This document shows, one piece after another, positions 1 through 8,195 of a stretch of DNA of 64,000 bases; the stretch's first letter is position 1, and each line of letters begins with the position of its first letter. The position numbers were made by a program, and so were the translations under genes. Below the pieces are notes generated by a model that ran no database searches, had not been told where the DNA came from, and saw only the letters and a list, made by a program, of their open reading frames with translations. The stretch is from positions 372,001-436,000 of the forward strand of contig QHVT01000003.1 of the NCBI GenBank assembly GCA_003223645.1. Direction: 5' to 3'. The DNA is from Acidobacteriota bacterium (GTDB lineage: Bacteria > Acidobacteriota > Thermoanaerobaculia > Gp7-AA8).

Positions 1-642
1 CCGACGGGTCTGCGCTATTGCATGAACTCCGCGTCGCTGCGCTTCATCCCGGCCGACCGTCTCGAGGCCGAGGGGTACGGACAGTACGCGTCGCTCTTCG
101 GCAAGAAGGGCGAGACGCACGCGAAGAACGCGAAGCTCGAAGTGGCGACGCTGGCCGGCGGATGCTTCTGGGGCGTCGAAGACTTGATTCGCAAACTGCC
201 GGGCGTTGTCGACACGGAAGTCGGCTACACCGGCGGCAGCGTGAAGAACGCGACGTATCAGAACCACGAGGGACACGCCGAGGCGGTGAAGATCACGTTC
301 GACCCGGCGAAGATCTCGTACGAACAGATTCTCGAGTTCTTCTTCAAAATGCACGACCCGACGACGCTGAATCGCCAGGGCAACGACACGGGCACGTCGT
401 ATCGATCGGCGATCTTCTATCACAGCGATGCGCAGCGGCAGACCGCCGAGCGCGAGAAGGCGAAAGTCGACGCGTCCGGCGCGTGGCGGCGGCCGGTCGT
501 GACGGAGATCGTTCCGGCGAAGGAGTTCTGGACCGCCGAGGAGTACCACCAGGATTACCTCGTGAAGAATCCGGGCGGCTACACCTGCCACTACGTGCGC
601 GACATCTCGTTCGACAACGCGCCCGCGGCGGCGAAGCACTGA
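1..642 (+). CDS. msrBA: MsrB-MsrA fusion (peptide-methionine sulfoxide reductase), 5' end outside the window
   Basis: Repairs oxidised methionine: MsrB acts on the R-sulfoxide, MsrA on the S-sulfoxide. The reading frame is open from base 1. Its first codons read [15 protein letters not shown], the end of an MsrB domain with its catalytic Cys (RYC, bases 19-21). A short linker leads into a complete MsrA domain with the GGCFWG motif (catalytic Cys at 163-165), the EYHQDYL segment and a GYTCHY tail. An ATG at 22 gives a tempting complete ORF, but it lies inside the MsrB active-site motif, so the gene really starts upstream. MsrB-first fusions are a known arrangement. No signal peptide can be judged because the N-terminus is missing. 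It converges on rlmA across a palindromic element. Confidence 0.9.
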   Translation, partial: PTGLRYCMNSASLRFIPADRLEAEGYGQYASLFGKKGETHAKNAKLEVATLAGGCFWGVEDLIRKLPGVVDTEVGYTGGSVKNATYQNHEGHAEAVKITFDPAKISYEQILEFFFKMHDPTTLNRQGNDTGTSYRSAIFYHSDAQRQTAEREKAKVDASGAWRRPVVTEIVPAKEFWTAEEYHQDYLVKNPGGYTCHYVRDISFDNAPAAAKH

Positions 643-646
643 TTCT

Positions 647-717
647 GTGGAGCGGCGGGCTCTTAGCCCGCCGCTTTCTCGCGAGCGCCTCGGCGGGCTA
701 AGAGCCCGCCGCTCCAC
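647..717. repeat. Palindromic element, GTGGAG family
   Basis: 71-bp inverted repeat. The left arm begins GTGGAGCGGCGGGCTCTTAG and the right arm is its complement, ending CCGCTCCAC. Each arm is itself a palindrome (GGCGGGCT/AGCCCGCC), so it can form one long or two short hairpins. The centre carries TTCTCGCGAG-like sequence (CTCGCGAG), also found in other family members. It sits between the convergent msrBA and rlmA genes; the G of the rlmA stop codon TAG is the element's outermost base. Confidence 0.9.
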
Positions 718-1484
718 TATTTCCGGAACAGCAAAACGTCGCGGCTCAGCGTGACGTCCATCGCTTCGGCGTTCTCATGACCGCGGCGGTACGACGACGA
801 CATCACGTCGCGAACCGCATCGGCATCGAGATGCGCGACGTGGCGGACGTTGAAGTGCCGCACGAGCTCGAAGTGCGAAGCGAACATCTCGATCGTCCGT
901 TCGACGCGATCGCGTTCCATGCCGCGCAGCTCGACGAGATCGTCCGCGCCGGCGATCGCGACGAGGAGCGTGCCGCCCGGCGCGAGCACGCGGCGAAACT
1001 CCGGTGGATTCAAACGCGCGGTGATAGACGTGACGGCGCGAAACGCATGGTCCTCGTACGGAATGAAGCGATCGGCGTTGGCGACGATCCACGTGCAATC
1101 GCGATGGCGGCGCGCCGCGAGATCGATCGCGATCGCGGAGATGTCGACGCCTTGCGCGTCGACGCCGTACGCGCGCTTGAACGCGGCGAGATGATGTCCC
1201 TCGCCGCACCCGACGTCGAGCAGCGCGTCATCCGAGGAAAGCGGCAGCGCCTCGACGATCGCACGCACGAGCGGCTCCGCGTGGCCCGCATCGAGAAATC
1301 TGCGGCGCGCCGCGATCGCGTCGCGTGTATCGCCCGGATTTTTTGAGCGGCGATCCTGCGGCTGCAGCAGATTGATGTAGCCGCTGCGTGCAACGTCGTA
1401 CGTGTGGTTGTTCGCGCAGACAAACGTGCGCTCGCGCTTTGCGAGAGGTTGGCGGCACGTCGGGATCGGACAGATGAGGCGCAT
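717..1484 (-). CDS. rlmA: 23S rRNA (guanine-N1)-methyltransferase, RlmA family
   Basis: 255 aa. SAM-dependent methylation of a G in 23S rRNA helix 35 (G745/G748 in known members). The N-terminal zinc-binding segment shows CPIPTC, then FVCANNH (Cys4/His type), followed by the family stretch GYINLL. RSKNPGDTRD and RRRFLDAGH match the conserved linker. The SAM-binding motif is LDVGCGEG near residue 92, and a Rossmann methyltransferase fold follows. The start at 1484 (MRLICPIP) puts the zinc motif at the N-terminus as in homologues; an upstream ATG at 1544 would add residues encoded by the AGCCCATG tandem repeat. Divergent from the potassium channel gene. Which guanine is modified cannot be told from sequence. 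Confidence 0.88.
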   Translation of the reverse strand: MRLICPIPTCRQPLAKRERTFVCANNHTYDVARSGYINLLQPQDRRSKNPGDTRDAIAARRRFLDAGHAEPLVRAIVEALPLSSDDALLDVGCGEGHHLAAFKRAYGVDAQGVDISAIAIDLAARRHRDCTWIVANADRFIPYEDHAFRAVTSITARLNPPEFRRVLAPGGTLLVAIAGADDLVELRGMERDRVERTIEMFASHFELVRHFNVRHVAHLDADAVRDVMSSSYRRGHENAEAMDVTLSRDVLLFRK

Positions 1485-1650
1485 AGGCTCACAGGCGCAT
1501 GGGCGCACAGCGAATCCTATAAGCCCATGAGCCCATGAGCCCATGAGCCCATGAGCCCATGAGCCTATGAGCCCATGAGCCCATGAGCCTATGAGCCCAT
1601 GAGCCTATGAGCCTATGAGCCTATGAGCCTATGTGCCTCTGAGCCTACTA
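1482..1650. repeat. 8-bp word array AGCC(C/T)ATG with a short inverted arm
   Basis: Between the divergent rlmA and potassium-channel genes, 14 uninterrupted copies of AGCCCATG or AGCCTATG run from 1522 to 1633, with decayed copies to about 1650. At 1482-1510 the minus strand carries three degenerate copies of the same word, the last of which holds the rlmA start codon (GAGCCTATG). The channel start codon also lies in a similar context (GGCCCATG, 1657-1662). The array must contain or flank both promoters; I see no clear -35/-10 in it. Confidence 0.9.
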
Positions 1651-1659
1651 TGGGGGCCC

Positions 1660-3144
1660 ATGCAGCGCTCCTCACGAAGACTCGCGCTCCTCGTGTTCGG
1701 GCTGATCGCGTTCGTGATCGTCACCGCGCTGCTCTATCAACTCGGGATGGCGCGGCTGGAAGGGAAACCGCGCTCGTTCTGGCAGGCGTTCGAGTGGGCG
1801 GGGGAGTCGCTGAGCACGACCGGGTACGGCGCGGACGCGAAGTGGTCGCATCCGCTGATGGTCGTGCTCGTCGTCGCCGTGCAGTTCGTCGGCGTGTTCC
1901 TCGTCTTTCTCATCATCCCGATCTATCTCGTGCCGTTTCTCGAAGAGCGGTTCGAAGAGAAAGTGCCGCGCACGGCGGGCTCGAAGCTCGCGAATCACGT
2001 CGTCGTGTATCGATTCGGTCCGGCCGTCGAGATGCTGTTGCAGCGATTGAAATCGCACGCGGTGTCGTCGCTCGTGGTCGAGATCGATGAAGCGCAGGCG
2101 CGCGCGGTGATGGAAAGCGGCCAGCCGGTCGTCTTCACGCGCAACGAGGAGGACGCGCTCGATGTATGCCGCATCGAGCAGGCGCGCGCGATCGTCGCGA
2201 ACGGGCGCGACGAGGAAAACGCGGCGCTGATTCTGCGCGCGCGGCAGATGGGCTTCCGCGGCGAGATCTACGCGTTCGTCGAAGACCCGTCGCATCGCAA
2301 GCCGATGGAGCTCTCCGGCGCGACGTCGGCCTACACGCCGCGGCACATCATCGCCGCCGCGCTCGCCGCGCACGCGAGCGACCTTCTCAGTCCGCGACTG
2401 CCCGGCCTCGATCAGCTCGACGGCATCGTGCGCCGCGAAATGCGCGTCTCCGCGAACAGTCCGCTCGCCGGCCGCACGTTTGCGGACGCGAAACTGCCCG
2501 CCGCGATCGTCGGCGTCTGGACGCGCAGCCGGTTGCACACACGCATCGCGCCCGATACGGTCATCGAGCCGAACTGCGTCCTCGAGCTGGTCGGCGATCC
2601 CGACGCGCTCGACGCGTCCGCGCGCATCGCCGGCGCGAAGCTGCTGCGCGACAACGGACCGTTTCTGGTCGGCGGCTTCGGCGAAGTCGGCCGCAAGGTG
2701 CACGAGCTGCTCACCGACGCCGGCGAGGAAGTGCGCGTGATCGAGCGCGCGCCCGGCGCGAACGTCGACGTCGTCGGCGACGTGCTCGACTCGTACGTGC
2801 TCGCACGCGCCGGCATCGCCGAAGCGCGCGCGCTCGTGCTCGCGCTCGACAGCGACGACTCGACGCTTTTCGCGACGGTCATCGCGCGCGATCTCGTCGA
2901 CGACGTGCCGATCATCGCCCGCGTGAATCACGCGCGCAACGTCGACAACATCCATCGCGCCGGCGCCGACTTCGCGCTCTCGATCTCCGACATTTCCGGC
3001 GAGATGCTCTCCTCGCGTCTCCTCGGCCGACACGCGCGTGTTCGCGAAGAGCACCGCCGCGTCAAGCGCATCGACGGCGCGTGGTGCGTCGCCGACGCGG
3101 ACGGAAACGCCATCGTGCGATTGACTGGCCTCCCGGCCTCCTAG
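1660..3144 (+). CDS. Two-TM potassium channel with tandem RCK/TrkA domains
   Basis: 494 aa inner-membrane K+ channel subunit. Two transmembrane helices (about residues 7-28 and 66-95) flank a pore loop with the selectivity filter TTGYG at 53-57. The cytoplasmic part is RCK1 (about 108-215), a TrkA_C-like segment (about 255-335) and RCK2 (about 340-480). RCK2 has a clear dinucleotide loop, GGFGEVGRK. RCK1 has YRFGPAVE, lacking the usual GxGxxG, so it probably binds no NAD. Chosen start is ATG 1660; an in-frame ATG at 1633 would add nine residues encoded by the repeat array. The last residues (TGLPAS) and stop codon TAG are embedded in GGCCTCC words that continue past the gene. Ligand gating (nucleotide, Ca2+ or NAD) is not known. 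Confidence 0.85.
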   Translation: MQRSSRRLALLVFGLIAFVIVTALLYQLGMARLEGKPRSFWQAFEWAGESLSTTGYGADAKWSHPLMVVLVVAVQFVGVFLVFLIIPIYLVPFLEERFEEKVPRTAGSKLANHVVVYRFGPAVEMLLQRLKSHAVSSLVVEIDEAQARAVMESGQPVVFTRNEEDALDVCRIEQARAIVANGRDEENAALILRARQMGFRGEIYAFVEDPSHRKPMELSGATSAYTPRHIIAAALAAHASDLLSPRLPGLDQLDGIVRREMRVSANSPLAGRTFADAKLPAAIVGVWTRSRLHTRIAPDTVIEPNCVLELVGDPDALDASARIAGAKLLRDNGPFLVGGFGEVGRKVHELLTDAGEEVRVIERAPGANVDVVGDVLDSYVLARAGIAEARALVLALDSDDSTLFATVIARDLVDDVPIIARVNHARNVDNIHRAGADFALSISDISGEMLSSRLLGRHARVREEHRRVKRIDGAWCVADADGNAIVRLTGLPAS

Positions 3145-3158
3145 CCTCCCGGCCTCCG
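3127..3158. repeat. GGCCTCC word array spanning the channel gene stop codon
   Basis: GGCCTCC occurs three times, separated by C and by TAGCCTCCC. The potassium-channel stop codon TAG (3142-3144) lies inside the array, so the last codons of the protein are repeat-encoded. The same word, with its reverse complement, builds the element at 43488-43564. Confidence 0.8.
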
Positions 3159-3159
3159 A

Positions 3160-3302
3160 GTGGAGCGGCGGGCTCTTAGCCCGCCGGCATGTCCTGTGGA
3201 GCGGCGGCCGCTTCGGCCGCCGGATTCTCGCGAGGGTCGACGGCCGAGAGCGGCCGCCGCTCCACTCGAATCGTTACGGCGGGCTAAAGCCCGCCGCTCC
3301 AC
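3160..3302. repeat. Nested pair of GTGGAG-family palindromes
   Basis: The outer inverted repeat (3160-3302) has the same stem word as the copy at 647-717, here GGCGGGCTCTTAGCCCGCC on the left and GGCGGGCTAAAGCCCGCC on the right. A complete second member (3196-3265) with a different stem word (GGCGGCCGCTTCGGCCGCC) and the conserved TTCTCGCGAG centre sits inside it. It lies between convergent genes; the minus-strand chemoreceptor stop codon TAG takes its G from the element's terminal base, as at rlmA. Confidence 0.9.
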
Positions 3303-5794
3303 TAGTTCTCCGCCCCGGAGTAGCGGAAGCGCGAGACCTCGCTCTCGAAGTCCCGTCCGCTGCGCACGAGGTCCTGCAGGGTGTCGTTGAAGTCGCGCGC
3401 CATCGTGTCGTTCTGCTGCGCGATATCCAGCATCGTCCTGGACGCGTCGGCGATGCGATCGGTCTCCTGCAGCTGGCGCTCGAGGAGGTCGCGCATCGCG
3501 CGCGCGTCGGCGGCGATTTTCTCGAGCGCGGTGGTGATGCCGCGGCCGGCCGTCGACTGCTCCTGCGTGGCGTTCTTGACCTGCGCGGCGATGTCGCGCA
3601 CGCGCTCCGACTCCTGCGCCATCATCTGCGTGCCGCGCGCCTGTTCGCGCGTGGCGCGGTTGATCTCGGCGATGTGGTCGGACATGCGCGACGTCACTTC
3701 GTGCAGTCGCCGGCTGCCCGCCGACTGCTCTTCGAGCGCGCGCGAGATGCGCATCGCCATGTCGTACGAGCGCGCCGCGCTCTCGACGATCTTCGCCAGC
3801 GACGACGCCGCGTCGCCCGCGAGCCGCACGTTGTCCGTCACCTTCGCCACGCCTTCGTGCATCTTCTGCACGGCCTGCCGCGATCCGCTCTGCACGGCCT
3901 TGATGATCGTCCCGATTTCTTTGGTCGAGCCGCGCGTGCGCTCGGCGAGCTCGCGGATCTCGTCGGCGACGACGGTGAATCCTGCACCCTGTTCGCCGGC
4001 CTGTGCGGCGATGATCGCGGCGTTGAGCGAGAGGAGGTTCGTGCGGTTCGCGACTTCTTCGATGACGGTGAGGATCTGGCTGATCTGTCCAACGCTGCGC
4101 TGCAATTCGTCGATCGTCTTCGCGGTGCTCATCGTCAGCTCGTGCGTCACGTTGATGCCGTCGACGGTGCGGTTCACGGCTTCGCCGCCGCCGCGCGCGT
4201 CTTCGCGCACCTGCTGCGCGATGTCGGCGGTCGAGCGCGACGTCGCCAGCAATTCGCCGGCGGTCGAGTCGAGCTGCGCGACGAACGACAGCACTTCTTC
4301 GCCGATGCCGGCGAGGACGTCGGTGCGTTTCGACATCTCGTTCATCGACGCGTTCATCTCCGTCGTCGACGCCGACGTTTTCTCGACCGACTGGAAGAGG
4401 TAATCCATGCTGCGCGCGACTTCTTCAGCGGATGCCTGCAGCTCGAGCGCGCGGCTCGACGCATCCTGCGTCAGGTCCGTCACCGTCTCCGCGGCGCCGA
4501 GGACGCTGCGGATTCCGCCGCGAACATTTTCCAGCGCGAGCGACGAGCTCTCGGTCAGCTCGCTTTGATCGCGCGAGCGCACGAGCAGGAGGCCGGTGCC
4601 GTCGGTGATCACGCGCACGCCGTCGGTGATCGTCGCGCCGCTGCCGCCGACGCGCCCGAGGAGACCGCGGAGGTTCGAGCGCGTCTCGCCGAACGAGTCG
4701 GCGAGCTGTCCGACTTCGTCGTCCGCGAACACGCGCGGCGTCACGTCGAAGTTGCCCTGTGCCATCTCCCGCGCGAGGCGCCGCAGCTCGTGCAGCGGCA
4801 CGGTGACGTCGCGCGAGAGGACCCACGTTGCGACGGCGAACGCGATCGCCGTCAGCACGCCGACGATGATCGTGTAGAACGTGATCTGCATCGGGATGTT
4901 TTTGTATGGCGCCCACGGAATCGCCAGGACGAGGATCGATCCGTCTTTGAGCTGCGCGAAGCGCGCGACGTGCGGTCCGATGAACGCGGTGCTGTCGCCG
5001 TTGCGGATGCGGCGGATCGCTGCGACTTCATCGGGCTCGAGCGAGTCCTTCGTGCTCGCCACCTTTCCCTGCGGATCGATGATGTGCAGCGAATATTCGA
5101 CCGGGAGATAAATGCGCAGCGTGTCGAGCGCGCCGGCGTCGACCTTGGCGAGGATGCGCGCGTTGTCGTACACGCGCTGCCATCGCTCCGCTTCGGTCGT
5201 GACGGCGAGCGTCTCCAGCGTCGTCGAGACGCGCGACGACACGAGCAGGATGAGCGCGGCCGCGGAGATCGTGAACGCGCCGATGAAGACGGCGGCGATT
5301 TTCTTGCCGAGGGAGATCTCGCGGCCTTCGTAATGCACGCGCGCGTCGCCGGCGGCCTGTCGCAGCCGGTACTTGCCCATCGCATAGCCCCAGACGACCG
5401 AAGGGAACGCGGCGATCAGCGAGGCGACGAGAAAGTATGCGAGGCCGAGCGCGTTGCGCATGAACATCAGCGCGGCGATCATCGCGAAGAGCGCACCGCC
5501 GCCGACCCACAGCGCGATCGAGACGTTCGTCGTGCGGATGAGACACGCCGACAGCGCCTTCGAAACGTCGCCGCGATCGGCGAGCGCTTCTTCCACCGCT
5601 TCCGCGTACGGACGAACCGAGAACGTGAAGATGATGCAGCCGATCGCGTAGGCCGCGACCAACAGTCCGGCCAGCGCGAGGTTGCGCGACGTCGTGAACT
5701 GCACGACCTGCGACAGAAACAACAGCGCCGGCGGAATGCTGATCACCAGCGGCGGAAGAAGCAGCCACGCGAGATAGCGCCGTGTGAATGTCAT
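3302..5794 (-). CDS. Methyl-accepting chemotaxis protein
   Basis: 830 aa membrane chemoreceptor feeding CheA/CheW. The N-terminal 140 residues look like four membrane helices. A further helix lies near residues 160-185, then a region of about 115 residues that is probably extracytoplasmic, then a last helix at about 304-325. A HAMP domain follows (about 326-378, DVTVPLHELRRL and DEVGQLADSF), then a long coiled-coil signalling domain. The hairpin tip reads RTNLLSLNAAIIAAQAGEQG at about 582-601, matching the CheA/CheW-binding tip. The C-terminus lacks an obvious CheR-binding pentapeptide (it ends SRFRYSGAEN). Start ATG 5794 is chosen because upstream in-frame codons are encoded by AGAAAGC repeats. 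The ligand is unknown and no che gene lies nearby. Confidence 0.88.
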   Translation of the reverse strand: MTFTRRYLAWLLLPPLVISIPPALLFLSQVVQFTTSRNLALAGLLVAAYAIGCIIFTFSVRPYAEAVEEALADRGDVSKALSACLIRTTNVSIALWVGGGALFAMIAALMFMRNALGLAYFLVASLIAAFPSVVWGYAMGKYRLRQAAGDARVHYEGREISLGKKIAAVFIGAFTISAAALILLVSSRVSTTLETLAVTTEAERWQRVYDNARILAKVDAGALDTLRIYLPVEYSLHIIDPQGKVASTKDSLEPDEVAAIRRIRNGDSTAFIGPHVARFAQLKDGSILVLAIPWAPYKNIPMQITFYTIIVGVLTAIAFAVATWVLSRDVTVPLHELRRLAREMAQGNFDVTPRVFADDEVGQLADSFGETRSNLRGLLGRVGGSGATITDGVRVITDGTGLLLVRSRDQSELTESSSLALENVRGGIRSVLGAAETVTDLTQDASSRALELQASAEEVARSMDYLFQSVEKTSASTTEMNASMNEMSKRTDVLAGIGEEVLSFVAQLDSTAGELLATSRSTADIAQQVREDARGGGEAVNRTVDGINVTHELTMSTAKTIDELQRSVGQISQILTVIEEVANRTNLLSLNAAIIAAQAGEQGAGFTVVADEIRELAERTRGSTKEIGTIIKAVQSGSRQAVQKMHEGVAKVTDNVRLAGDAASSLAKIVESAARSYDMAMRISRALEEQSAGSRRLHEVTSRMSDHIAEINRATREQARGTQMMAQESERVRDIAAQVKNATQEQSTAGRGITTALEKIAADARAMRDLLERQLQETDRIADASRTMLDIAQQNDTMARDFNDTLQDLVRSGRDFESEVSRFRYSGAEN

Positions 5795-5813
5795 GTGGAT
5801 GGCTGGATTATGA

Positions 5814-5992
5814 CAAAGCAGAAAGCAAAAAGCAGAAGCGGAAAGCAGAAAGCAAAAAGCAGAAAGCAGAAAGGACCACCCCGCCCCGGGCGCGGGAGCG
5901 GGCGCGGGCACGGGCGCGAGAGCCGCGGTTAGTCTTTCTACTTTCTGCTTTTGCTTTTTGCTTTCTGCTTTCTGCTTTCTGCTTTGTGACTT
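5814..5992. repeat. Heptamer-built inverted repeat (GAAAGCA / TGCTTTC) with GC-rich loop
   Basis: The left arm (5814-5873) is heptamers CAAAGCA, GAAAGCA, AAAAGCA, one 6-mer, then GAAAGCA and AAAAGCA again. The right arm (about 5934-5990) is the reverse-complement words. The loop (5877-5930) is built from GGGCGCGGGAGC-like words; GGGAGCGGGCGCGGGCACGG recurs exactly near 40047. It lies between the divergent chemoreceptor and pilZ genes, so their promoters must sit within or around it. Confidence 0.9.
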
Positions 5993-6029
5993 GACTTGTG
6001 CGCTGTTAGGTCGTGTAGTTGCGCGCGTA

Positions 6030-6683
6030 GTGAATCGTTCAAAAGACCGGCGCCGGTATGGGCGCATCACACTGGATGAACCTCTGTCCGGGCAATTCGC
6101 GTCCGCGCGCGTGGCGGTCTTCGAATTGTCGGTGCGGGGATTCTCGATCGCGCACGAGCAGCGCTATGCACCGGGCGAGGTCGGACATCTCGTCCTCGAC
6201 TGGCAGGGAACGAAGCTCGATCTCGTCTGCCGTCTCGTGCGCTCGACCTTGTGGCGGCTCGCGAAGTCGATCGGCGAGAAGAGCATCTATCACTCCGGCC
6301 TGCAGATCATCGAGTCGGTCGGCAGCGCGTATGCGAGCCTGCGCGAGCTGATCGCCGACCGCATCATCCGCGCGATCGAAGAGCAGAAGGCGAACGCGCG
6401 CGGCATTCCGCCGCTGGCGGCGTACATGTATCAGCCGGGCAAGGGCGATTTGTATCGCCGCTGCGAATTCGTCGACGGCACGTGGCGCAAATCGGAGACG
6501 ACGCGTACGGACCAGCCGGCGAACGGCTTCACGATCTCCGCGGACACCGAGCCGGAGCACATCGATCTCCTGTGCAAGACGTGGGAGATCACGACGGCGG
6601 AAGGACGGCGGCTCACGCAGCTGCTCGCCGCGCTCTCGATCAATCGCGAAGAGGGCGTGCCCGTGCGGCGCTACGTGCCCTGA
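6030..6683 (+). CDS. PilZ-domain protein with a C-terminal extension
   Basis: About 217 aa, probably cytoplasmic. The N-terminal PilZ domain carries the c-di-GMP signature: an Arg-rich RRRYGR motif just inside the N-terminus and ELSVRGFSI (the [DN]xSxxG-type motif) about 25 residues later. The C-terminal half, from about residue 110, is not a family I recognise; it contains two aromatic/charged segments (YMYQPGKGDLYRRCEF, KTWEITTAEGRR). The start is uncertain: GTG 6030 (VNRSKDRRR) places the PilZ motif at the N-terminus. An ATG at 5958 would add repeat-encoded residues from the TTTCTGC array. Probable role: effector for c-di-GMP, which the GGDEF-EAL protein at 12.4 kb could make or degrade (inference). 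Confidence 0.72.
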   Translation: MNRSKDRRRYGRITLDEPLSGQFASARVAVFELSVRGFSIAHEQRYAPGEVGHLVLDWQGTKLDLVCRLVRSTLWRLAKSIGEKSIYHSGLQIIESVGSAYASLRELIADRIIRAIEEQKANARGIPPLAAYMYQPGKGDLYRRCEFVDGTWRKSETTRTDQPANGFTISADTEPEHIDLLCKTWEITTAEGRRLTQLLAALSINREEGVPVRRYVP

Positions 6684-6764
6684 CGCGTTTCTTGTTGCGG
6701 ATGAGGCCGGCCACGGTCGACATCGTACTTCTGCAAACGTGTTACCCTCGCGCCCTAAACGAAC

Positions 6765-7190
6765 ATGTCCTGGTGGATCTGGGTTCTCGCAGGTCTGGCT
6801 CTCCTGGCCGCCGAGTTCGCGGCTTCGACGATGCACGTCGGCTTCTTCGCGATCGGCGCGCTCGTCGTCGCGCTGCTGGTCGGCGCCGGCCTCGATCTTC
6901 CGCTGTGGCTGCAGCTGGCCATCTTCACGACTTCTTCGGTCCTGGCGTTCGCCTTCCTGCGGCCGATTCTCGTGCGCAAACTGAAGCTCGACTTCCAGCC
7001 TCAGGTCGACACGATGGTGGGGGAGCAGGCCCGCGCAATGGATGACATCGACGTCGCGGGGCACGGGAAAGCGGAGTTCAGGGGCACGACCTGGAGCGCA
7101 CGCAACGTCGGAGAGACGGCGCTGGCGCGCGGCCAGCGCTGCGTCGTCGCCGGGATTGAAGGTCTGGTCATTCACGTTAAGGCGTCATAG
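6765..7190 (+). CDS. NfeD-like membrane protein
   Basis: 141 aa. Short NfeD type: three hydrophobic helices (about residues 3-22, 24-42 and 48-68), then a soluble OB-fold domain (MVGEQARAMDDI to AGIEGLVIHV). NfeD proteins are partners of stomatin/SPFH scaffold proteins, and the next gene is one, in the usual order and strand. The last five codons and stop (HVKAS*, 7173-7190) are the first copy of an 18-bp unit present three times in tandem, so the 3' end appears to have been duplicated behind the gene. Start ATG 6765 gives a normal family N-terminus; no strong Shine-Dalgarno is visible. Confidence 0.85.
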   Translation: MSWWIWVLAGLALLAAEFAASTMHVGFFAIGALVVALLVGAGLDLPLWLQLAIFTTSSVLAFAFLRPILVRKLKLDFQPQVDTMVGEQARAMDDIDVAGHGKAEFRGTTWSARNVGETALARGQRCVVAGIEGLVIHVKAS

Positions 7191-7226
7191 CACGTTAAGG
7201 CGTCATAGCACGTTAAGGCGTCATAG
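7173..7226. repeat. Three exact 18-bp tandem copies including the nfeD stop codon
   Basis: CACGTTAAGGCGTCATAG occurs at 7173-7190, 7191-7208 and 7209-7226 with no mismatch. The first copy is the last six codons of the NfeD gene, so each later copy repeats the stop in the same frame. It lies between nfeD and the SPFH gene. Confidence 0.95.
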
Positions 7227-7244
7227 ACAGAAAAGGAAAACAAC

Positions 7245-8195
7245 ATGGGTTCAGTCATTGTCTTTTTCGCGATTACGGGGTTCGCGCTTTTCACCATCTC
7301 GAGAATCGTTCGCGTGGTTCCGCAGCAGCAAGCCTGGGTCGTCGAACGCCTCGGCAAGTTCAACGAGACGCTCGGCGCCGGCATGCACATTCTCTTTCCG
7401 CTGCTCGACACCGTTCGCTATAAACACTCGCTGAAAGAGATCGCGCTCGACGTCCCCGAGCAGGTCTGCATCACGAAAGACAACGTGCAGGTCGCGGTCG
7501 ATGGCGTGCTGTACTTCAAGATCCTCAATCCCGAGCGCGCGTCGTACGGCATCAGCGACTACACCTACGCGATCTCGCAGCTCGCGCAGACGAACCTCCG
7601 CAGCGAGATGGGCAAGATCGATCTCGATCGGACGTTCGAGGAGCGCACCAACATCAATACGCAGGTGGTGCAGGAAGTCGACAAGGCCTCGGAAGCGTGG
7701 GGCGTGAAGGTGCTGCGCTACGAGATCAAGAACATCACGCCGCCGAAAGACGTGCTCGCGGCGATGGAGAAGCAGATGCGCGCCGAGCGCGAAAAGCGCG
7801 CCGTGGTTCTGCAGTCGGAAGGTGAGCGCGACGCGGCGGTCAACTCCGCCGAAGGACAGAAGCAACAGGTCATCAAGGCGTCGGAAGCGAAACGCCAGCA
7901 GCAGATCAACGAAGCCGAGGGACAGGCGCAGGCGACACTCGCCATCGCGACGGCGACGGCGGAAGGCCTCCGCAAAGTGGCCGAGACGATCAAGATCACG
8001 GGTGGTTTCGAAGCGATGCAGCTGAGGCTGGCCGAGCAGTACATCACCGAGTTCGGCAAGCTCGCCAAGAGCGGCACCTCGATGATCGTGCCGGCGAACC
8101 TCTCCGACGTGACGTCGATGCTGCAGATGGCGATGCGTGCAATCAAACTCGCGCCCGCGCCGGAGGCGAAGATCCCGGTTCGGCCGCAAGCGTAG
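7245..8195 (+). CDS. Stomatin/prohibitin-like SPFH protein (QmcA/paraslipin type)
   Basis: 316 aa. A single N-terminal membrane helix (residues 2-20) is followed by the SPFH/Band-7 domain (about 20-185): VPQQQAWVVERLGKF, GLHFLFP-like GMHILFPLLD, and YAISQLAQTNLRSEMGK. An Ala/Glu/Gln-rich coiled coil (about 185-240) and the C-terminal oligomerisation segment complete the family architecture. It scaffolds membrane microdomains and works with NfeD proteins, encoded just upstream. A purine-rich ribosome site (AGAAAAGGAAAA) precedes ATG 7245. The stop codon lies in GCGTAGCGGC, which matches words of the downstream inverted repeat. Confidence 0.9.
   Translation: MGSVIVFFAITGFALFTISRIVRVVPQQQAWVVERLGKFNETLGAGMHILFPLLDTVRYKHSLKEIALDVPEQVCITKDNVQVAVDGVLYFKILNPERASYGISDYTYAISQLAQTNLRSEMGKIDLDRTFEERTNINTQVVQEVDKASEAWGVKVLRYEIKNITPPKDVLAAMEKQMRAEREKRAVVLQSEGERDAAVNSAEGQKQQVIKASEAKRQQQINEAEGQAQATLAIATATAEGLRKVAETIKITGGFEAMQLRLAEQYITEFGKLAKSGTSMIVPANLSDVTSMLQMAMRAIKLAPAPEAKIPVRPQA

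Noticed and set aside
22-642. Complete stand-alone MsrA starting at ATG 22
   Set aside because: That ATG lies inside the MsrB active-site motif [11 protein letters not shown], and the frame is open to base 1, so the gene is an MsrB-MsrA fusion cut by the window edge.
1522-1633. CRISPR-like array between rlmA and the channel gene
   Set aside because: Units are contiguous 8-mers with no spacers. The same holds for all other tandem arrays in the window, and no cas gene is present.
3674-5932. 752-codon plus-strand frame opposite the chemoreceptor
   Set aside because: Composition is His/Arg/Asp-biased as in other antisense frames here, while the minus strand encodes a canonical MCP with a correct signalling tip.
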